Shown one piece after another: positions 16,550 through 26,010 of a stretch of 64,000 bases of DNA. Position numbers and translations under genes: made by a program. Each line of letters opens with the position of its first letter. The first letter of the stretch is position 1. Under the pieces are notes generated by a model. That model worked only from the letters and a program-made list of their open reading frames with translations. It searched no databases and had not been told where the DNA came from. Source of the stretch: Bacteroidota bacterium (GTDB lineage Bacteria; Bacteroidota; Bacteroidia; NS11-12g; UBA955); the NCBI GenBank assembly GCA_963169345.1, contig CAUJCT010000001.1, positions 37,253-101,252 of the forward strand. The letters are read 5' to 3'.

Positions 16550-18213
16550 AAGAACAAAATTTTTTAGACGAACTCTTTGACAAAGCCAGAAATGAAAAGA
16601 ATCGATTTGATCCGGATGAGGTTTTAAAAGCCGCAACTGATCCAAAACCTTCATTTAAGATGCCATTCAAACAACTGTGGATTGCCGCAGCGGCTAGTTT
16701 GCTTATTATTTTAGGTATTGTTGGTTTTGAAAACCTTAAACAATCCAGGCAAAACAATCCGGAGTCAGTTGTCATAACCGATTCAGTCAGTAATACATTG
16801 GCCGTGAATGAACATAATGACTCAGCTTCTCAAGTTAACTCCTCTGATTTTGATGCTTCAATGGATAATAGTCAGGCTATTCCTTTAGATGAAGATAGCA
16901 TTCACCGGATTCCATCTGTTAATTCTCAACACGAAGTTCCCCTTAACAATTCAAAACAAATTTCCACAGCAACAACAAAAGTGGAGGTATTAAGTGGTGA
17001 GCCGGAAAAACTGAGACTTTTGCAACAAGTGCCGGTACAACACTTCGAAATTTTGGCCAACAGAGACACTATGATTATGACAGAGGACGGTTTAAGATTG
17101 TATTTTGAAGGTCAGGGCATAATCAACAAGCAAAATCAGGTTGTTCAGGGATTGGTTCAGGTGGATGTTAAAAATTGCTTTGGATTGAATCAATATGTAA
17201 GAGAAGATTTGAGCACCTTTTCGAATGGTAACTTATTGGAAACTGCAGGTATGTTCAGAATTGAATTAACGCAAGGCAAAGACACCTTGCAAATCAGACA
17301 GGGCTATGATTATGGAGTAGGGTTAAACAGAGAAATTCCTGAACGTATGCAATTGTATTACGGAAATGCAGATATCAAAAACGGTATCAACTGGAAACTG
17401 GATCCGGTAGGGAAAACTCCGGCGCCGATAGTAGTAGTAACAGGTGGTAAATATGAAAAAGTAACAGACCCGTTTTTTTACAAGAATTACCGCTTCAAGA
17501 AAAGTGATATGCTTCAACTGTTGGATAGTTCATGGTTAGCGCATTTTACATCGGATAACAGACAAATCATTGGTCGACGCTCCTGCAATGGAGAAACAGA
17601 TGCCTACCTATCAGCGTGCCTGACCTTTAATGAGCAATTGGCCCCGGAGCTGGCAAAAATGGAAATGTTTAACATTAACAGCCGAATGACAGAATTTACT
17701 TTCACTTGTTATTCGAAAGACAAATACGCCTATGCTATAACTAAAGGTGCTATAGACAGTGTCAAATCCTACGTACCACCAAGTGATTTCAATTATTTAT
17801 CCATGCCAATGTTGTTTCCAATTACAACAGGATGGATCAACGTGGATTGTGTGCCAAGACTGGAAGTCAAATGGAGAAAACTGAATCGGGTTGAAAAAAC
17901 AGATGTTAAGGTAGTGCTTCCGGAAGCATTAAAAGTTAAAGCCTACTTGTACATACCTGAGACAAATTCCATAGCCAGATTAATGAACACTGATAGCAGG
18001 GTATTAATATTTAAAAACATTCCGGCTGGTTATGATGTCAGACTGATTATAACCTCCTTTGATAAAGAACAGTTCATCGTTTATTCAGGCGATTTTAATG
18101 TAAACGGACAAGCCTTAGAAGTTGATGCCTTTACCCGCTTGAATGGGTTGGATGAATATCTGGACTGGTTGAAAAAAGTATGTGCAGAGGTAGATGCTGC
18201 AAAATCACTATAG
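16546..18213 (+). CDS. probable membrane anti-sigma partner with large periplasmic domain
   Basis: A 555-residue protein. An N-terminal cytosolic stretch of about 40 residues ('NFLDELFDKARNEKNRF') is followed by one membrane helix (LWIAAAASLLIILGIVGF, about 45-62), an Asn/Ser-rich linker and a large C-terminal domain of about 400 residues that I do not recognise. The ATGA overlap with the ECF sigma gene and the single-pass topology suggest an anti-sigma factor that senses the envelope. The ectodomain is not FecR-like in any motif I can see. A structural or adhesive role of the ectodomain is equally possible. Confidence 0.68.
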   Translation: MKEQNFLDELFDKARNEKNRFDPDEVLKAATDPKPSFKMPFKQLWIAAAASLLIILGIVGFENLKQSRQNNPESVVITDSVSNTLAVNEHNDSASQVNSSDFDASMDNSQAIPLDEDSIHRIPSVNSQHEVPLNNSKQISTATTKVEVLSGEPEKLRLLQQVPVQHFEILANRDTMIMTEDGLRLYFEGQGIINKQNQVVQGLVQVDVKNCFGLNQYVREDLSTFSNGNLLETAGMFRIELTQGKDTLQIRQGYDYGVGLNREIPERMQLYYGNADIKNGINWKLDPVGKTPAPIVVVTGGKYEKVTDPFFYKNYRFKKSDMLQLLDSSWLAHFTSDNRQIIGRRSCNGETDAYLSACLTFNEQLAPELAKMEMFNINSRMTEFTFTCYSKDKYAYAITKGAIDSVKSYVPPSDFNYLSMPMLFPITTGWINVDCVPRLEVKWRKLNRVEKTDVKVVLPEALKVKAYLYIPETNSIARLMNTDSRVLIFKNIPAGYDVRLIITSFDKEQFIVYSGDFNVNGQALEVDAFTRLNGLDEYLDWLKKVCAEVDAAKSL

Positions 18214-18220
18214 TTATAAC

Positions 18221-20044
18221 TTATCGTAAAACTGTCAAAGAACCAGATTCGTTATGCAGTTTATTGTGAATGTCTTTAGCAAAAATTCTGTAGACATATA
18301 CATCTTGCTGCACCAATTCATCCTTATAAGTGCCATCCCAGCCAATATCCGGATCATCCGTTCTGAAAAGCAATTCACCCCATCTGTTGTATATTTCTAA
18401 AGTATAGCTGATGATGTGATTGGTGTAAGGTTTAAATTCGGAAGTTTTTGGATTGAAAGCATTAGGCACAAACAGAAAAACTTCGTTGTTATAAATCACT
18501 AAAACAGAATCGCTGTAACAACCTTTATCGTTATACACCCTAAGTCGCACCTGATAAGCAGAGGTATCTAAAATGATTCTTTGAAGTTGTTTGGCCCAAA
18601 GACTATCTGTTTCATAAAACCATTGATACCGGTATGTCAAATTAAAATTAACTGGAAAAAATTGGTATTCATTTTTACCAGTGACAAGTACAGAAAAAAA
18701 CGGGTCCGGTTTTAAATAAGAGGAAATTGTTCCGTAAAAGGTATCTTTACATGAATTGGAATCGATCGAAAATAAACCAATTGAATAAATTCTTTCAGAT
18801 TCAGGTATTAGCACCAGTTCTTTTTCGATGTGTAAGACAGTATCAACACGCCATGTGTACGAACTATTTTTAGTAAGATGTGCCGGGACTATTGTTAAAG
18901 TATCTCCAATACATACCTGAGTTTCCTTAAAACTGACACCATGTTTATGATTGACAATATTTAAGTTCTGAATTATTGAATCAATACAAAATGAATCTTT
19001 TGAGAGGAGTTTTACATTGTAGGTACCCGGTTGATTAAATTTGTGGTAAATACCTGGCGTATTGTTACTGACAACCGAGGCTCCATCATCAAAATCCCAT
19101 TCATACTTATTGAATCCGACACTAAAGTTTTTGAAAAAAATGGTTTCGTATAAACAGTATTTTGACTGCACCTGATAATCAACAAATCTGTCATCTTCAC
19201 TTACCGGGATAGTATATTCAGTTGCGCAGCTTTTATCATCTCTATAGATTAGTTTTAAGTTCTGTCTTTCATTCAATTTAACATAAAATCTATCTGTATC
19301 ACCCTGAGTTAAAAGTTTTGATTTGTAATCATAAACATTAAAGCTATAGCGATTATTCAACAATACATTGATATCATCGTTGCATTGATACACATTTGGG
19401 TGCGTATTCAGATTCTGACATTCAAAATCAATCCACATGAGTGCAGTATGTCCCCCTTCAGAACAACCCTTGACTTCGAATTTAAGTGTAACTGTTTTAC
19501 CTTTCAGATTCAGCAATTTTATGACTGCAGGTTTCCATTTAATAAACCGGTTATATAAATTTCCTTTGACAAAAAAACTATAACCCTGAAAGCTAAAATC
19601 GAGAGTACTTGAATTCTGATAATAAACATCAGAGCTATCGTAAACACTGATACTATAATAAGCATCATGAATTTCATAGTACATAGCATACCAGTATGGC
19701 AATTGAAAAGTATCGCTGTCTATATATAACTCTCGTTCTATACTGTATAAATTGTGTGTATAGCTATTTCTTAAAAAAGTACCTAATCTGAGAGAATACA
19801 AGCCTCCACTAGGGCAAACAGCTGGTTCATTAACATCTGCATGGATTTTATCTGTATCGCCAGTTATATAAAAGCCCGAATAATTGACACCTAAATTTGG
19901 GCTAACTACTGCCCCATTCAACCTGGCAGTCCAGGCACCTAAGTCAGCATTCTCAAACCCATAGTTATTTTGAGCATGCACGACATGACTGCACACAAAC
20001 ATTAAGAAAGCAAGGCAACAATACTTTGTCCTTGAATACTTCAT
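18221..20044 (-). CDS. T9SS cargo protein with PKD-like domain and gliding-motility-type C-terminal domain
   Basis: A 607-residue secreted protein: signal peptide (CLAFLMFVCSHVVHAQ), an N-terminal beta-rich region that may be a carbohydrate-binding-type jelly roll, a PKD-like domain around residues 310-365 ('YEWDFDDGASVV', 'GTYNVKLLSKD'), further Ig-like segments, and a C-terminal domain with 'VPNAFNP', 'LEIYNRWGELLFRT' and 'GWDGTYKDE'. That last set is the gliding-motility-associated (TIGR04131-type) C-terminal domain recognised by the type IX secretion system. It should be exported to the cell surface or medium. Its stop is 7 nt from the stop of the convergent anti-sigma-like gene. Ligand unknown. 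Confidence 0.9.
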   Translation of the reverse strand: MKYSRTKYCCLAFLMFVCSHVVHAQNNYGFENADLGAWTARLNGAVVSPNLGVNYSGFYITGDTDKIHADVNEPAVCPSGGLYSLRLGTFLRNSYTHNLYSIERELYIDSDTFQLPYWYAMYYEIHDAYYSISVYDSSDVYYQNSSTLDFSFQGYSFFVKGNLYNRFIKWKPAVIKLLNLKGKTVTLKFEVKGCSEGGHTALMWIDFECQNLNTHPNVYQCNDDINVLLNNRYSFNVYDYKSKLLTQGDTDRFYVKLNERQNLKLIYRDDKSCATEYTIPVSEDDRFVDYQVQSKYCLYETIFFKNFSVGFNKYEWDFDDGASVVSNNTPGIYHKFNQPGTYNVKLLSKDSFCIDSIIQNLNIVNHKHGVSFKETQVCIGDTLTIVPAHLTKNSSYTWRVDTVLHIEKELVLIPESERIYSIGLFSIDSNSCKDTFYGTISSYLKPDPFFSVLVTGKNEYQFFPVNFNLTYRYQWFYETDSLWAKQLQRIILDTSAYQVRLRVYNDKGCYSDSVLVIYNNEVFLFVPNAFNPKTSEFKPYTNHIISYTLEIYNRWGELLFRTDDPDIGWDGTYKDELVQQDVYVYRIFAKDIHNKLHNESGSLTVLR

Positions 20045-20174
20045 AACATAGTTTTAATGCTTGGATTGATTTATCACCAACACAATAATTCAAATATAAC
20101 TATTTAAAGTTTAATATAAAAACAAAGAAACGAGAATAAAGGCCAGATTCAGCCTGTTTGCAAATTTTAGATTA

Positions 20175-22475
20175 TCAGAATGATGCGCTATAACTTAAAG
20201 CAGGCATGATTGGCAGCTGATTAACGCGGGTAAAATTCACTCGGTCAAAATAGAATATGTTTTGTCTGTTGTAGATATTGGTAACCGATAAAACGACATG
20301 ACTTTTGAACTCTTTGGTATTTCTAATGTTGTATCTCACAGATGCATCTAATCTGTGATAGGCAGGCAATCGACCGCCATTTAATTCACCGTAGAGAATA
20401 CCCAGCTGACCATTGGACTGCATATAATTGAAACTTGGTCCACTTTGGAAATCAAATTTCTCGTAGAATCCTGTGGTTTGGGTAAAAGGAAATCCTGAAC
20501 CAAAATTCCAGCGCAGGTTTGCAGATAATTTATTTTTCTTATCAAGGACATAATCAATGACAAAATTGGCATTGTGTCTTCTGTCCCAGTGAGGATTATA
20601 TGAAACTATACCATCCGTTCTGGTGACATAAGTCAAAGAATAAACAGCCCAGATAAATAATTTCTTTCCATCATCATATTTAAATTTAAAATCACCACCG
20701 TATGCATTACCCTTTTCTATAAGAAAATCTTTTTTCAATCTTTCTGAGAATACAGAATAGTCACCATCATCATCAAACAATTTATCTCTGTTGATATTGG
20801 TAATCTGGTCGAAGGATTTGAAAAAACCTTCAATACCAAAATCCATATATTTATTGATATCGTAATCGAAACCCAATACAGCCTGTCGTGCAAGTTGCAA
20901 TCTGCTTTTAACTTCTTTACCATCAAATTTTTTAGGTAAATTATCAGGACCACTTAAAAATCCGTAAAACAAGTTGACTACATCTCTATCGCTAAAAGCT
21001 GAAAGTAAATTTTGAGAGTATTTACCAATACCGCCTTTAAGTGTTAGTTTTTTATTGATAAGGTATTTACCATTGATGCGGGGTTCAAGAGAAGTATTTC
21101 CCAGGGAAGCGTAATACTGCAATCTTGTTCCTGCCTCCAGAGCAAATTTATTCCTCACCCATTTATATAAGGCAAATCCACAAATTTCAGTGGTAAACTG
21201 TTCCTGGGAAATATAGCGGTTATTGGAATTATAGATATTGAAATAGGTACTGAAAGCATTGATTTCAAAACCGTATTTAATTTCGTCTTTATTATTATAG
21301 CCGAGAGCACTTACCCCCATATTTAAACCTGAGATAGAACTTTGTCTTGGTTTTAAATCAATTTCTTTTTGTTGAATATCGTAATCTGAATAAGCGATGA
21401 AGGCATCAATTTTAGATTGCTTTCCTTCCGGAATGAGTGTGAAACGGGCACTTGCACCAGTCTGATTCCAACTATATTTTGTGGAGCCAGGGAAGTTAAC
21501 ATTGTCTCTGAAATTAAAACCAAACAATCGAATACTACTTCCATTTGGAGAGTTAAAAGTAATTTTACCATATATATCGTTGAAATTATATGGCAGTTTA
21601 TCCGGATCAGCATACTGATAAAACACTTTGGAGCTTCTGTCAAGAAATGAATTTTTAATTGAAAGTATAAAACTTGAACTACCTCTGCCCGGTATAAATT
21701 TCTTTAATGGACCTTCAAGTGAGAGTTTACCGAGAAATGGACTTAAACTAAAATTACCACTGAGCTTATTTCTGTTCCCGTCTCTGGTTTTAACATCAAC
21801 AATTGCAGACACCCTTCCACCGTGTTCAGCTCCAAATGCAGCAGAATATACATCTGCTGATTTCATAAGGTCGGCATCAAATATGGAGAATAATCCAATA
21901 GAATGAAACGGATTGTAAATGGTCATCCCATCCAACAAAATCTTATTCATTACCGGACTTCCACCTCTTATGTACAATTGACCACCCTGGTCACCACTAA
22001 AAACAACGCCAGGCAAAATCTGCAGGTATTGAACTAAATCGGGAGTGCCACCAACAGTCGGAATTTTGAATAAATGTGCAGGTTTAATTTTTGTATTCCC
22101 TATCTCTATATCTTCCTTTTTATGTTTGCGAATGACTGTTTTTCGGGCCTCATCAAAACTATTGACATTGGGATTTAAAAAGATATTATGAACAGAAATG
22201 GTTCCACTTAATATGGTAAATTTAAAGGTATCTGTTTCGTAACCGGCGAGAGAAACAATAAAGGTGTATTTCTGAGGCTCAAGTCCATTGACTATATAAT
22301 AACCTTCCGCATTAGAATTTGAACTCTTATCGGTTCCTTTAACGGTAATCAGAACATTATCCAGCTCAACACCAGATACGGCATCTTTAATAAAACCTTT
22401 CAATCCGCCCGTTTGGGCATTCGAATTAAAAATAATTGAAACAAATAAAAACAGCAGCAAAAAACGCAAAAACAT
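20175..22475 (-). CDS. TonB-dependent outer-membrane receptor with CarboxypepD_reg-like domain
   Basis: A 766-residue outer-membrane receptor. After a signal peptide (LLLFLFVSIIFNSNAQ) comes a carboxypeptidase-regulatory-like beta domain (about 20-105, 'GLKGFIKDAVSGVELDNVLI'). The plug follows (about 130-240: 'LQILPGVVFSGDQGGQLYIR', 'NKILLDGMTIYNP'), then a 22-strand-type barrel ending in an aromatic residue (SASF). The track starts at ATG 22511; ATG 22475 is preferred because an exact -7 box ends 5 nt before it. No SusD partner is adjacent, so it is not a classical Sus pair. Substrate unknown. Confidence 0.93.
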   Translation of the reverse strand: MFLRFLLLFLFVSIIFNSNAQTGGLKGFIKDAVSGVELDNVLITVKGTDKSSNSNAEGYYIVNGLEPQKYTFIVSLAGYETDTFKFTILSGTISVHNIFLNPNVNSFDEARKTVIRKHKKEDIEIGNTKIKPAHLFKIPTVGGTPDLVQYLQILPGVVFSGDQGGQLYIRGGSPVMNKILLDGMTIYNPFHSIGLFSIFDADLMKSADVYSAAFGAEHGGRVSAIVDVKTRDGNRNKLSGNFSLSPFLGKLSLEGPLKKFIPGRGSSSFILSIKNSFLDRSSKVFYQYADPDKLPYNFNDIYGKITFNSPNGSSIRLFGFNFRDNVNFPGSTKYSWNQTGASARFTLIPEGKQSKIDAFIAYSDYDIQQKEIDLKPRQSSISGLNMGVSALGYNNKDEIKYGFEINAFSTYFNIYNSNNRYISQEQFTTEICGFALYKWVRNKFALEAGTRLQYYASLGNTSLEPRINGKYLINKKLTLKGGIGKYSQNLLSAFSDRDVVNLFYGFLSGPDNLPKKFDGKEVKSRLQLARQAVLGFDYDINKYMDFGIEGFFKSFDQITNINRDKLFDDDGDYSVFSERLKKDFLIEKGNAYGGDFKFKYDDGKKLFIWAVYSLTYVTRTDGIVSYNPHWDRRHNANFVIDYVLDKKNKLSANLRWNFGSGFPFTQTTGFYEKFDFQSGPSFNYMQSNGQLGILYGELNGGRLPAYHRLDASVRYNIRNTKEFKSHVVLSVTNIYNRQNIFYFDRVNFTRVNQLPIMPALSYSASF

Positions 22476-22480
22476 AAATG

Positions 22481-22488
22481 CAAACTTA
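22481..22488 (-). promoter_or_regulatory. -7 box deciding TonB receptor start
   Basis: TAAGTTTG on the minus strand, exact consensus, ends 5 nt before ATG 22475 and lies inside the longer track ORF. Confidence 0.55.
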
Positions 22489-22532
22489 GGGAAATGTAAA
22501 CGCAATACCATATTTCTTTTACCTTTACTGGC

Positions 22533-23942
22533 TTATGATTGGAAATTAGAGGAATGCAATTTCTGTCTTCCTGATGTAAGCAGGTTAATAATAAAATAGG
22601 TACTGAAAAATACCACTAAAAATAAACAGAGTTCAAGAGCAAAGGTTTCGTTTGCCCAATCATATACAGGAAGATGCATCACCAATTTAGACAAAAACAA
22701 TGAGCAAAACGCTGCGACCAATGAAAAAGCTGCTATATAAATATGCCATCTCACATTGTAATGACCGATATTTTGCCAATAATAGACAAAAATAAAAGCT
22801 GTCATTGAGCAAGATAATCCAATACTCCAGGCATTGGCAGCACCCTGAATGCCATTTTCCGGAATTAAAACTAAAGCAGATATTCCTCCACAAATCAGAC
22901 CAATTAAATTACAAACTAAAATGGTTTTAAATTTATTGGCAGCATGTAAACCATGACTGATAATATTTGTAACACTAAATGCTAATACCCCCGAAGCAAG
23001 ATTTAAAAACAATGGTCTTACCTCTTCAAATCCATTACCGAATAAAAATGACCAGAAATCAGTTGGCAACAACATCATCAACAGCATGGCCAGCAATGTA
23101 CCGAAGAAATTGATTGTCATTATTTTTTCAGTAATTTTAAAATGTTGGCTCTCTCCTACTGTGTTGAGAATTTTCATGTGCTGCATTTGCGCCATACTAT
23201 GACCTAAAATCCAGATAGACTCACACAAAATAACAGCATTGTTGTAGACGCCCAAAGCAGCTTCACTTATAAAAAATGCGACCAGAAAAAAGTTGAGTCT
23301 GTAGTTTAAAAACTGAATGGCCTGTGCACTCTGAATCCATACGCCACTTCTAAGTATCTCCGGTTCAAATACAAAAGTACTGTCTCCAAATTTTAAATGA
23401 GATTGAACCATCCTGTAAGACACCATTACACTAATTAAGAGCGCTAAAAAAAACGCAAGGATATAATTACGAGAATGATAATCACCCAGCAGACCACTAA
23501 GAAAAAACCCAATCAGTAATAAAACTGGAACAACCAGAAGAGATATGTTTCTTTTATGTACTTCCTGTTTGCCCATCAATAAAAGATGATGGAGATTTAC
23601 AACGGATAGTAATAAAGCCGCAGGAGCAATGAAATATTTATAAGGTAATTGAGTAAATACCAATATTGGTAAAGACAAGAGACAAACTCCGGTAATCCAT
23701 AGCAAACTGCTGTTCCAAAGTCTTCTTTGTGCATATTTATAAGACAAATTTATAATAGCAGTGCTGTTTCCGAAATCACAAAACAATTGTAAGAGCGCAA
23801 CAGAAGACATAAAAAGACCAATTTCTCCGCGACCTTCCGGTCCAAGATATCGGGAAACCAGGATAACAGTCAGCAGCCCGATAACTGCAACTAAAGTTTT
23901 AGAAACAAAATTGGATAATATGCCTTTGACAAATGCAGTCAA
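22533..23942 (-). CDS. polysaccharide flippase-like membrane protein (MOP superfamily)
   Basis: A 469-residue inner-membrane protein with 12-14 predicted helices. The N-terminus ('LVAVIGLLTVILVSRYLGPE', 'GRGEIGLFMSSVALLQL') is the typical opening of Wzx-like flippases of the oligosaccharidyl-lipid/polysaccharide exporter superfamily. It begins at TTG two nt after the stop of the SUI1-like gene, so translation is probably coupled. It would move a lipid-linked glycan across the inner membrane, but no glycan cluster surrounds it; the only neighbours are a lipid kinase-like gene and the SUI1-like gene. Confidence 0.85.
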   Translation of the reverse strand: MTAFVKGILSNFVSKTLVAVIGLLTVILVSRYLGPEGRGEIGLFMSSVALLQLFCDFGNSTAIINLSYKYAQRRLWNSSLLWITGVCLLSLPILVFTQLPYKYFIAPAALLLSVVNLHHLLLMGKQEVHKRNISLLVVPVLLLIGFFLSGLLGDYHSRNYILAFFLALLISVMVSYRMVQSHLKFGDSTFVFEPEILRSGVWIQSAQAIQFLNYRLNFFLVAFFISEAALGVYNNAVILCESIWILGHSMAQMQHMKILNTVGESQHFKITEKIMTINFFGTLLAMLLMMLLPTDFWSFLFGNGFEEVRPLFLNLASGVLAFSVTNIISHGLHAANKFKTILVCNLIGLICGGISALVLIPENGIQGAANAWSIGLSCSMTAFIFVYYWQNIGHYNVRWHIYIAAFSLVAAFCSLFLSKLVMHLPVYDWANETFALELCLFLVVFFSTYFIINLLTSGRQKLHSSNFQS

Positions 23943-23944
23943 GA

Positions 23945-24283
23945 CTAAATATTATTGGTTTTATAACCTTTAGAAACCAGGTAATCCTTTACCTTTTTTA
24001 CATTGTCGCCCTGAATCAGGATTTCGCCATCAACAATGCTGCCACCGGTTCCACAAAAGTTTTTGAGCTGTTTGGCAAGCGCTTCCATATCAGATAATTT
24101 TCCAACAAAACCTTTTATTAGAGTAGCTTTTTTACCGCCTCTTTGTTTGGTTTCCAATCTGATGATTAGTTTTTGTAAACGGGGTTCCAGTGTTTCAGAT
24201 TCTTCAAATTCAGAGTTAAATTCAAAATCTGAATCGGTGCTGTAGACCATTCCATCTGATTCGCGTTTCACTTTTTTACTCAT
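23945..24283 (-). CDS. yciH: SUI1/eIF1-like translation factor (YciH family)
   Basis: A 112-residue protein with a charged N-terminal half and a C-terminal SUI1 domain (about 36-110): 'RLETKQRGGKKATLIKGF', 'LKNFCGTGGSIVDGEILIQG' and 'VKDYLVSKGYK'. These match the bacterial YciH/eIF1-like family, which binds the small ribosomal subunit and may affect start-codon fidelity. Its ATG overlaps the end of the lipid kinase gene by 8 nt, and the flippase follows at once, so the three genes form an operon without an obvious common role. Confidence 0.92.
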   Translation of the reverse strand: MSKKVKRESDGMVYSTDSDFEFNSEFEESETLEPRLQKLIIRLETKQRGGKKATLIKGFVGKLSDMEALAKQLKNFCGTGGSIVDGEILIQGDNVKKVKDYLVSKGYKTNNI

Positions 24284-25211
24284 AACAAAGGATTTTCAAA
24301 CTTGATGGTTCAATATTAACATTTATTTCCTTACCCAGCCAAATCGGTTCACCATCAACATGCACCGGACCTTCATTTTCACGTCTGATTACAAAATCGG
24401 AACCTACAAACACTTCGCTGTGTTTGTTTTTATGAAGATTTCCTTTCATGAGACTGCTGACAATAAACGGCAAATCAATTGAGGTGAATTTTTTTAGCAC
24501 CACTACATTGAATTCGCCATCATCAGGCAATGCTCCCGGATGCACCATAACATTATTGCCCCATTGAGTTGCATTGGCAATAGCAATCATAAAAGCATTG
24601 CCCTCCCATACCCTTTTACCATTTTTATAGACCTGATAAAACTGGCTTTTGTAGTTAAGCTGACCAATAATGGTTTTGACATAACCCTGTAGCCCTCTTT
24701 TCTTTTTATTTGCAAAAGCTGAACTAATGTGTGCATCAAAACCTATTCCCCCAATATTGATCATACAATGCCTGTTGAACCACACAGTATCAATTGGCTT
24801 AACCTTGTATTTACCAATCTCACTGATGGCTTTTGCTGTATCCAATGGCATTTTAAAATGTCTGGCAAAACCATTGCCGGAGCCAAGTGGAATAACGCCA
24901 AGTGCTATACCTGTATTGACCAGCCTGGATGCAATCTGATTGATAGTACCATCTCCACCTGCACCCATTACTATGTCTGCTTTTTCTTTGATAGCCTTCT
25001 CTGTTAACAACAGCACATCATCAGCTTTTTCAGTAGGCCAAATCGAAACATCAAAAAGCGAATGGTCAATATGGCGTTCTATAAGTTTAGGCAAATCCTT
25101 TACTTTTTTTCGCCCTGAAAACGGATTATATATGACGACTAATTTATGCAATCTGAATTTGAAAACTATTAGAAGACCTACCGCTTTTAAAATAAATACA
25201 GGAATGGCCAA
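24276..25211 (-). CDS. diacylglycerol kinase-like lipid kinase (YegS/BmrU family)
   Basis: A 311-residue member of the DAGK-catalytic family. Seen: 'LVVIYNPFSGRKK' opening, the nucleotide-binding 'GAGGDGTINQIASRL', 'GVIPLGSGNGFARHF' and the C-terminal 'HVDGEPIW'. Such enzymes phosphorylate diacylglycerol or related lipids at the inner membrane. Homologues usually begin close to the 'LVVIYNP' strand, so the first 20 residues, a hydrophobic stretch, may not be translated; no promoter box settles this. First gene of the lipid kinase-yciH-flippase operon. Confidence 0.88.
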   Translation of the reverse strand: MAIPVFILKAVGLLIVFKFRLHKLVVIYNPFSGRKKVKDLPKLIERHIDHSLFDVSIWPTEKADDVLLLTEKAIKEKADIVMGAGGDGTINQIASRLVNTGIALGVIPLGSGNGFARHFKMPLDTAKAISEIGKYKVKPIDTVWFNRHCMINIGGIGFDAHISSAFANKKKRGLQGYVKTIIGQLNYKSQFYQVYKNGKRVWEGNAFMIAIANATQWGNNVMVHPGALPDDGEFNVVVLKKFTSIDLPFIVSSLMKGNLHKNKHSEVFVGSDFVIRRENEGPVHVDGEPIWLGKEINVNIEPSSLKILCYE

Positions 25212-25313
25212 AATAAATTAAGCTCACATCTACATTCAATGCAGGCTTATTCAACCTATCAAATATTTTTTGTAGTAAAACTTTAAATTTAAATATGGAA
25301 AAGTTGGACACGT

Positions 25314-25970
25314 TTATTTATTGAATGCAAACTGAATAATGTTGGCGCCCATTTTTAAAGCCTCCTGCCTTTTCTCCTCAGGGTCGTTGTATACAGACTG
25401 ATCTTCCCAACCATTTCCAAGGTCACACTCGTAAGAGAAAAAACAAACCAGACGACCTTCGTATATCAAACCGAAACCCTGAGGCGCCTTACCTTCGTGT
25501 TCGTGTATTTTTGGAAGACCTTTGTCGAAGTTGTAAGACTGGTGGTATATAGCATGAGAAAAAGGCAATTCAATAAATTCCAGTTCCGGGAAAACCTTTT
25601 TCATTTGAGGCACTATAAATGGTTTTAAACCATAGTTATCGTCAATATGAAGAAATCCACCTGCTACCAGATATTTTCTAAGATTGTTGGCTTCAGCATC
25701 AGAAAAAACTACATTGCCATGACCGGTTAGATACAGCCAGGGGTAATTAAAAATTTCAGGAGAACCAATTTCTACAACAGCATCAGAAGGATTGATAGAT
25801 GTTTTGATGTTTCTATTGCAGAAGTTAATAAGATTTGGCAAAGCAGTTTTATTGGCATACCAATCGCCTCCGCCTTTGTATTTAACTTTTGCTATTTTAA
25901 ATCCATAATCGGTTGTTGCAGAAGAGAACAACATCACTATTAAAACAAGAGGTAAAAAAGTCTTTAACAT
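25314..25970 (-). CDS. DUF4159 domain protein, exported
   Basis: A 218-residue protein with a signal peptide (FLPLVLIVMLFSSATT) and a DUF4159 domain over most of its length: 'KYKGGGDWYANKTALPNLI', 'YPWLYLTGHGNVVFSD', 'GGFLHIDDNYG' and 'HAIYHQSYNF'. DUF4159 has a flavodoxin-like fold of unknown function and is common in Bacteroidota, often near MoxR/BatA-type clusters; none is present here. It could be co-transcribed with the upstream unknown gene (40 nt gap). Confidence 0.85.
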   Translation of the reverse strand: MLKTFLPLVLIVMLFSSATTDYGFKIAKVKYKGGGDWYANKTALPNLINFCNRNIKTSINPSDAVVEIGSPEIFNYPWLYLTGHGNVVFSDAEANNLRKYLVAGGFLHIDDNYGLKPFIVPQMKKVFPELEFIELPFSHAIYHQSYNFDKGLPKIHEHEGKAPQGFGLIYEGRLVCFFSYECDLGNGWEDQSVYNDPEEKRQEALKMGANIIQFAFNK

Positions 25971-26010
25971 AGCTATACAATTTTAAGCAATAGGATTCAA
26001 TTTTAGAAAT

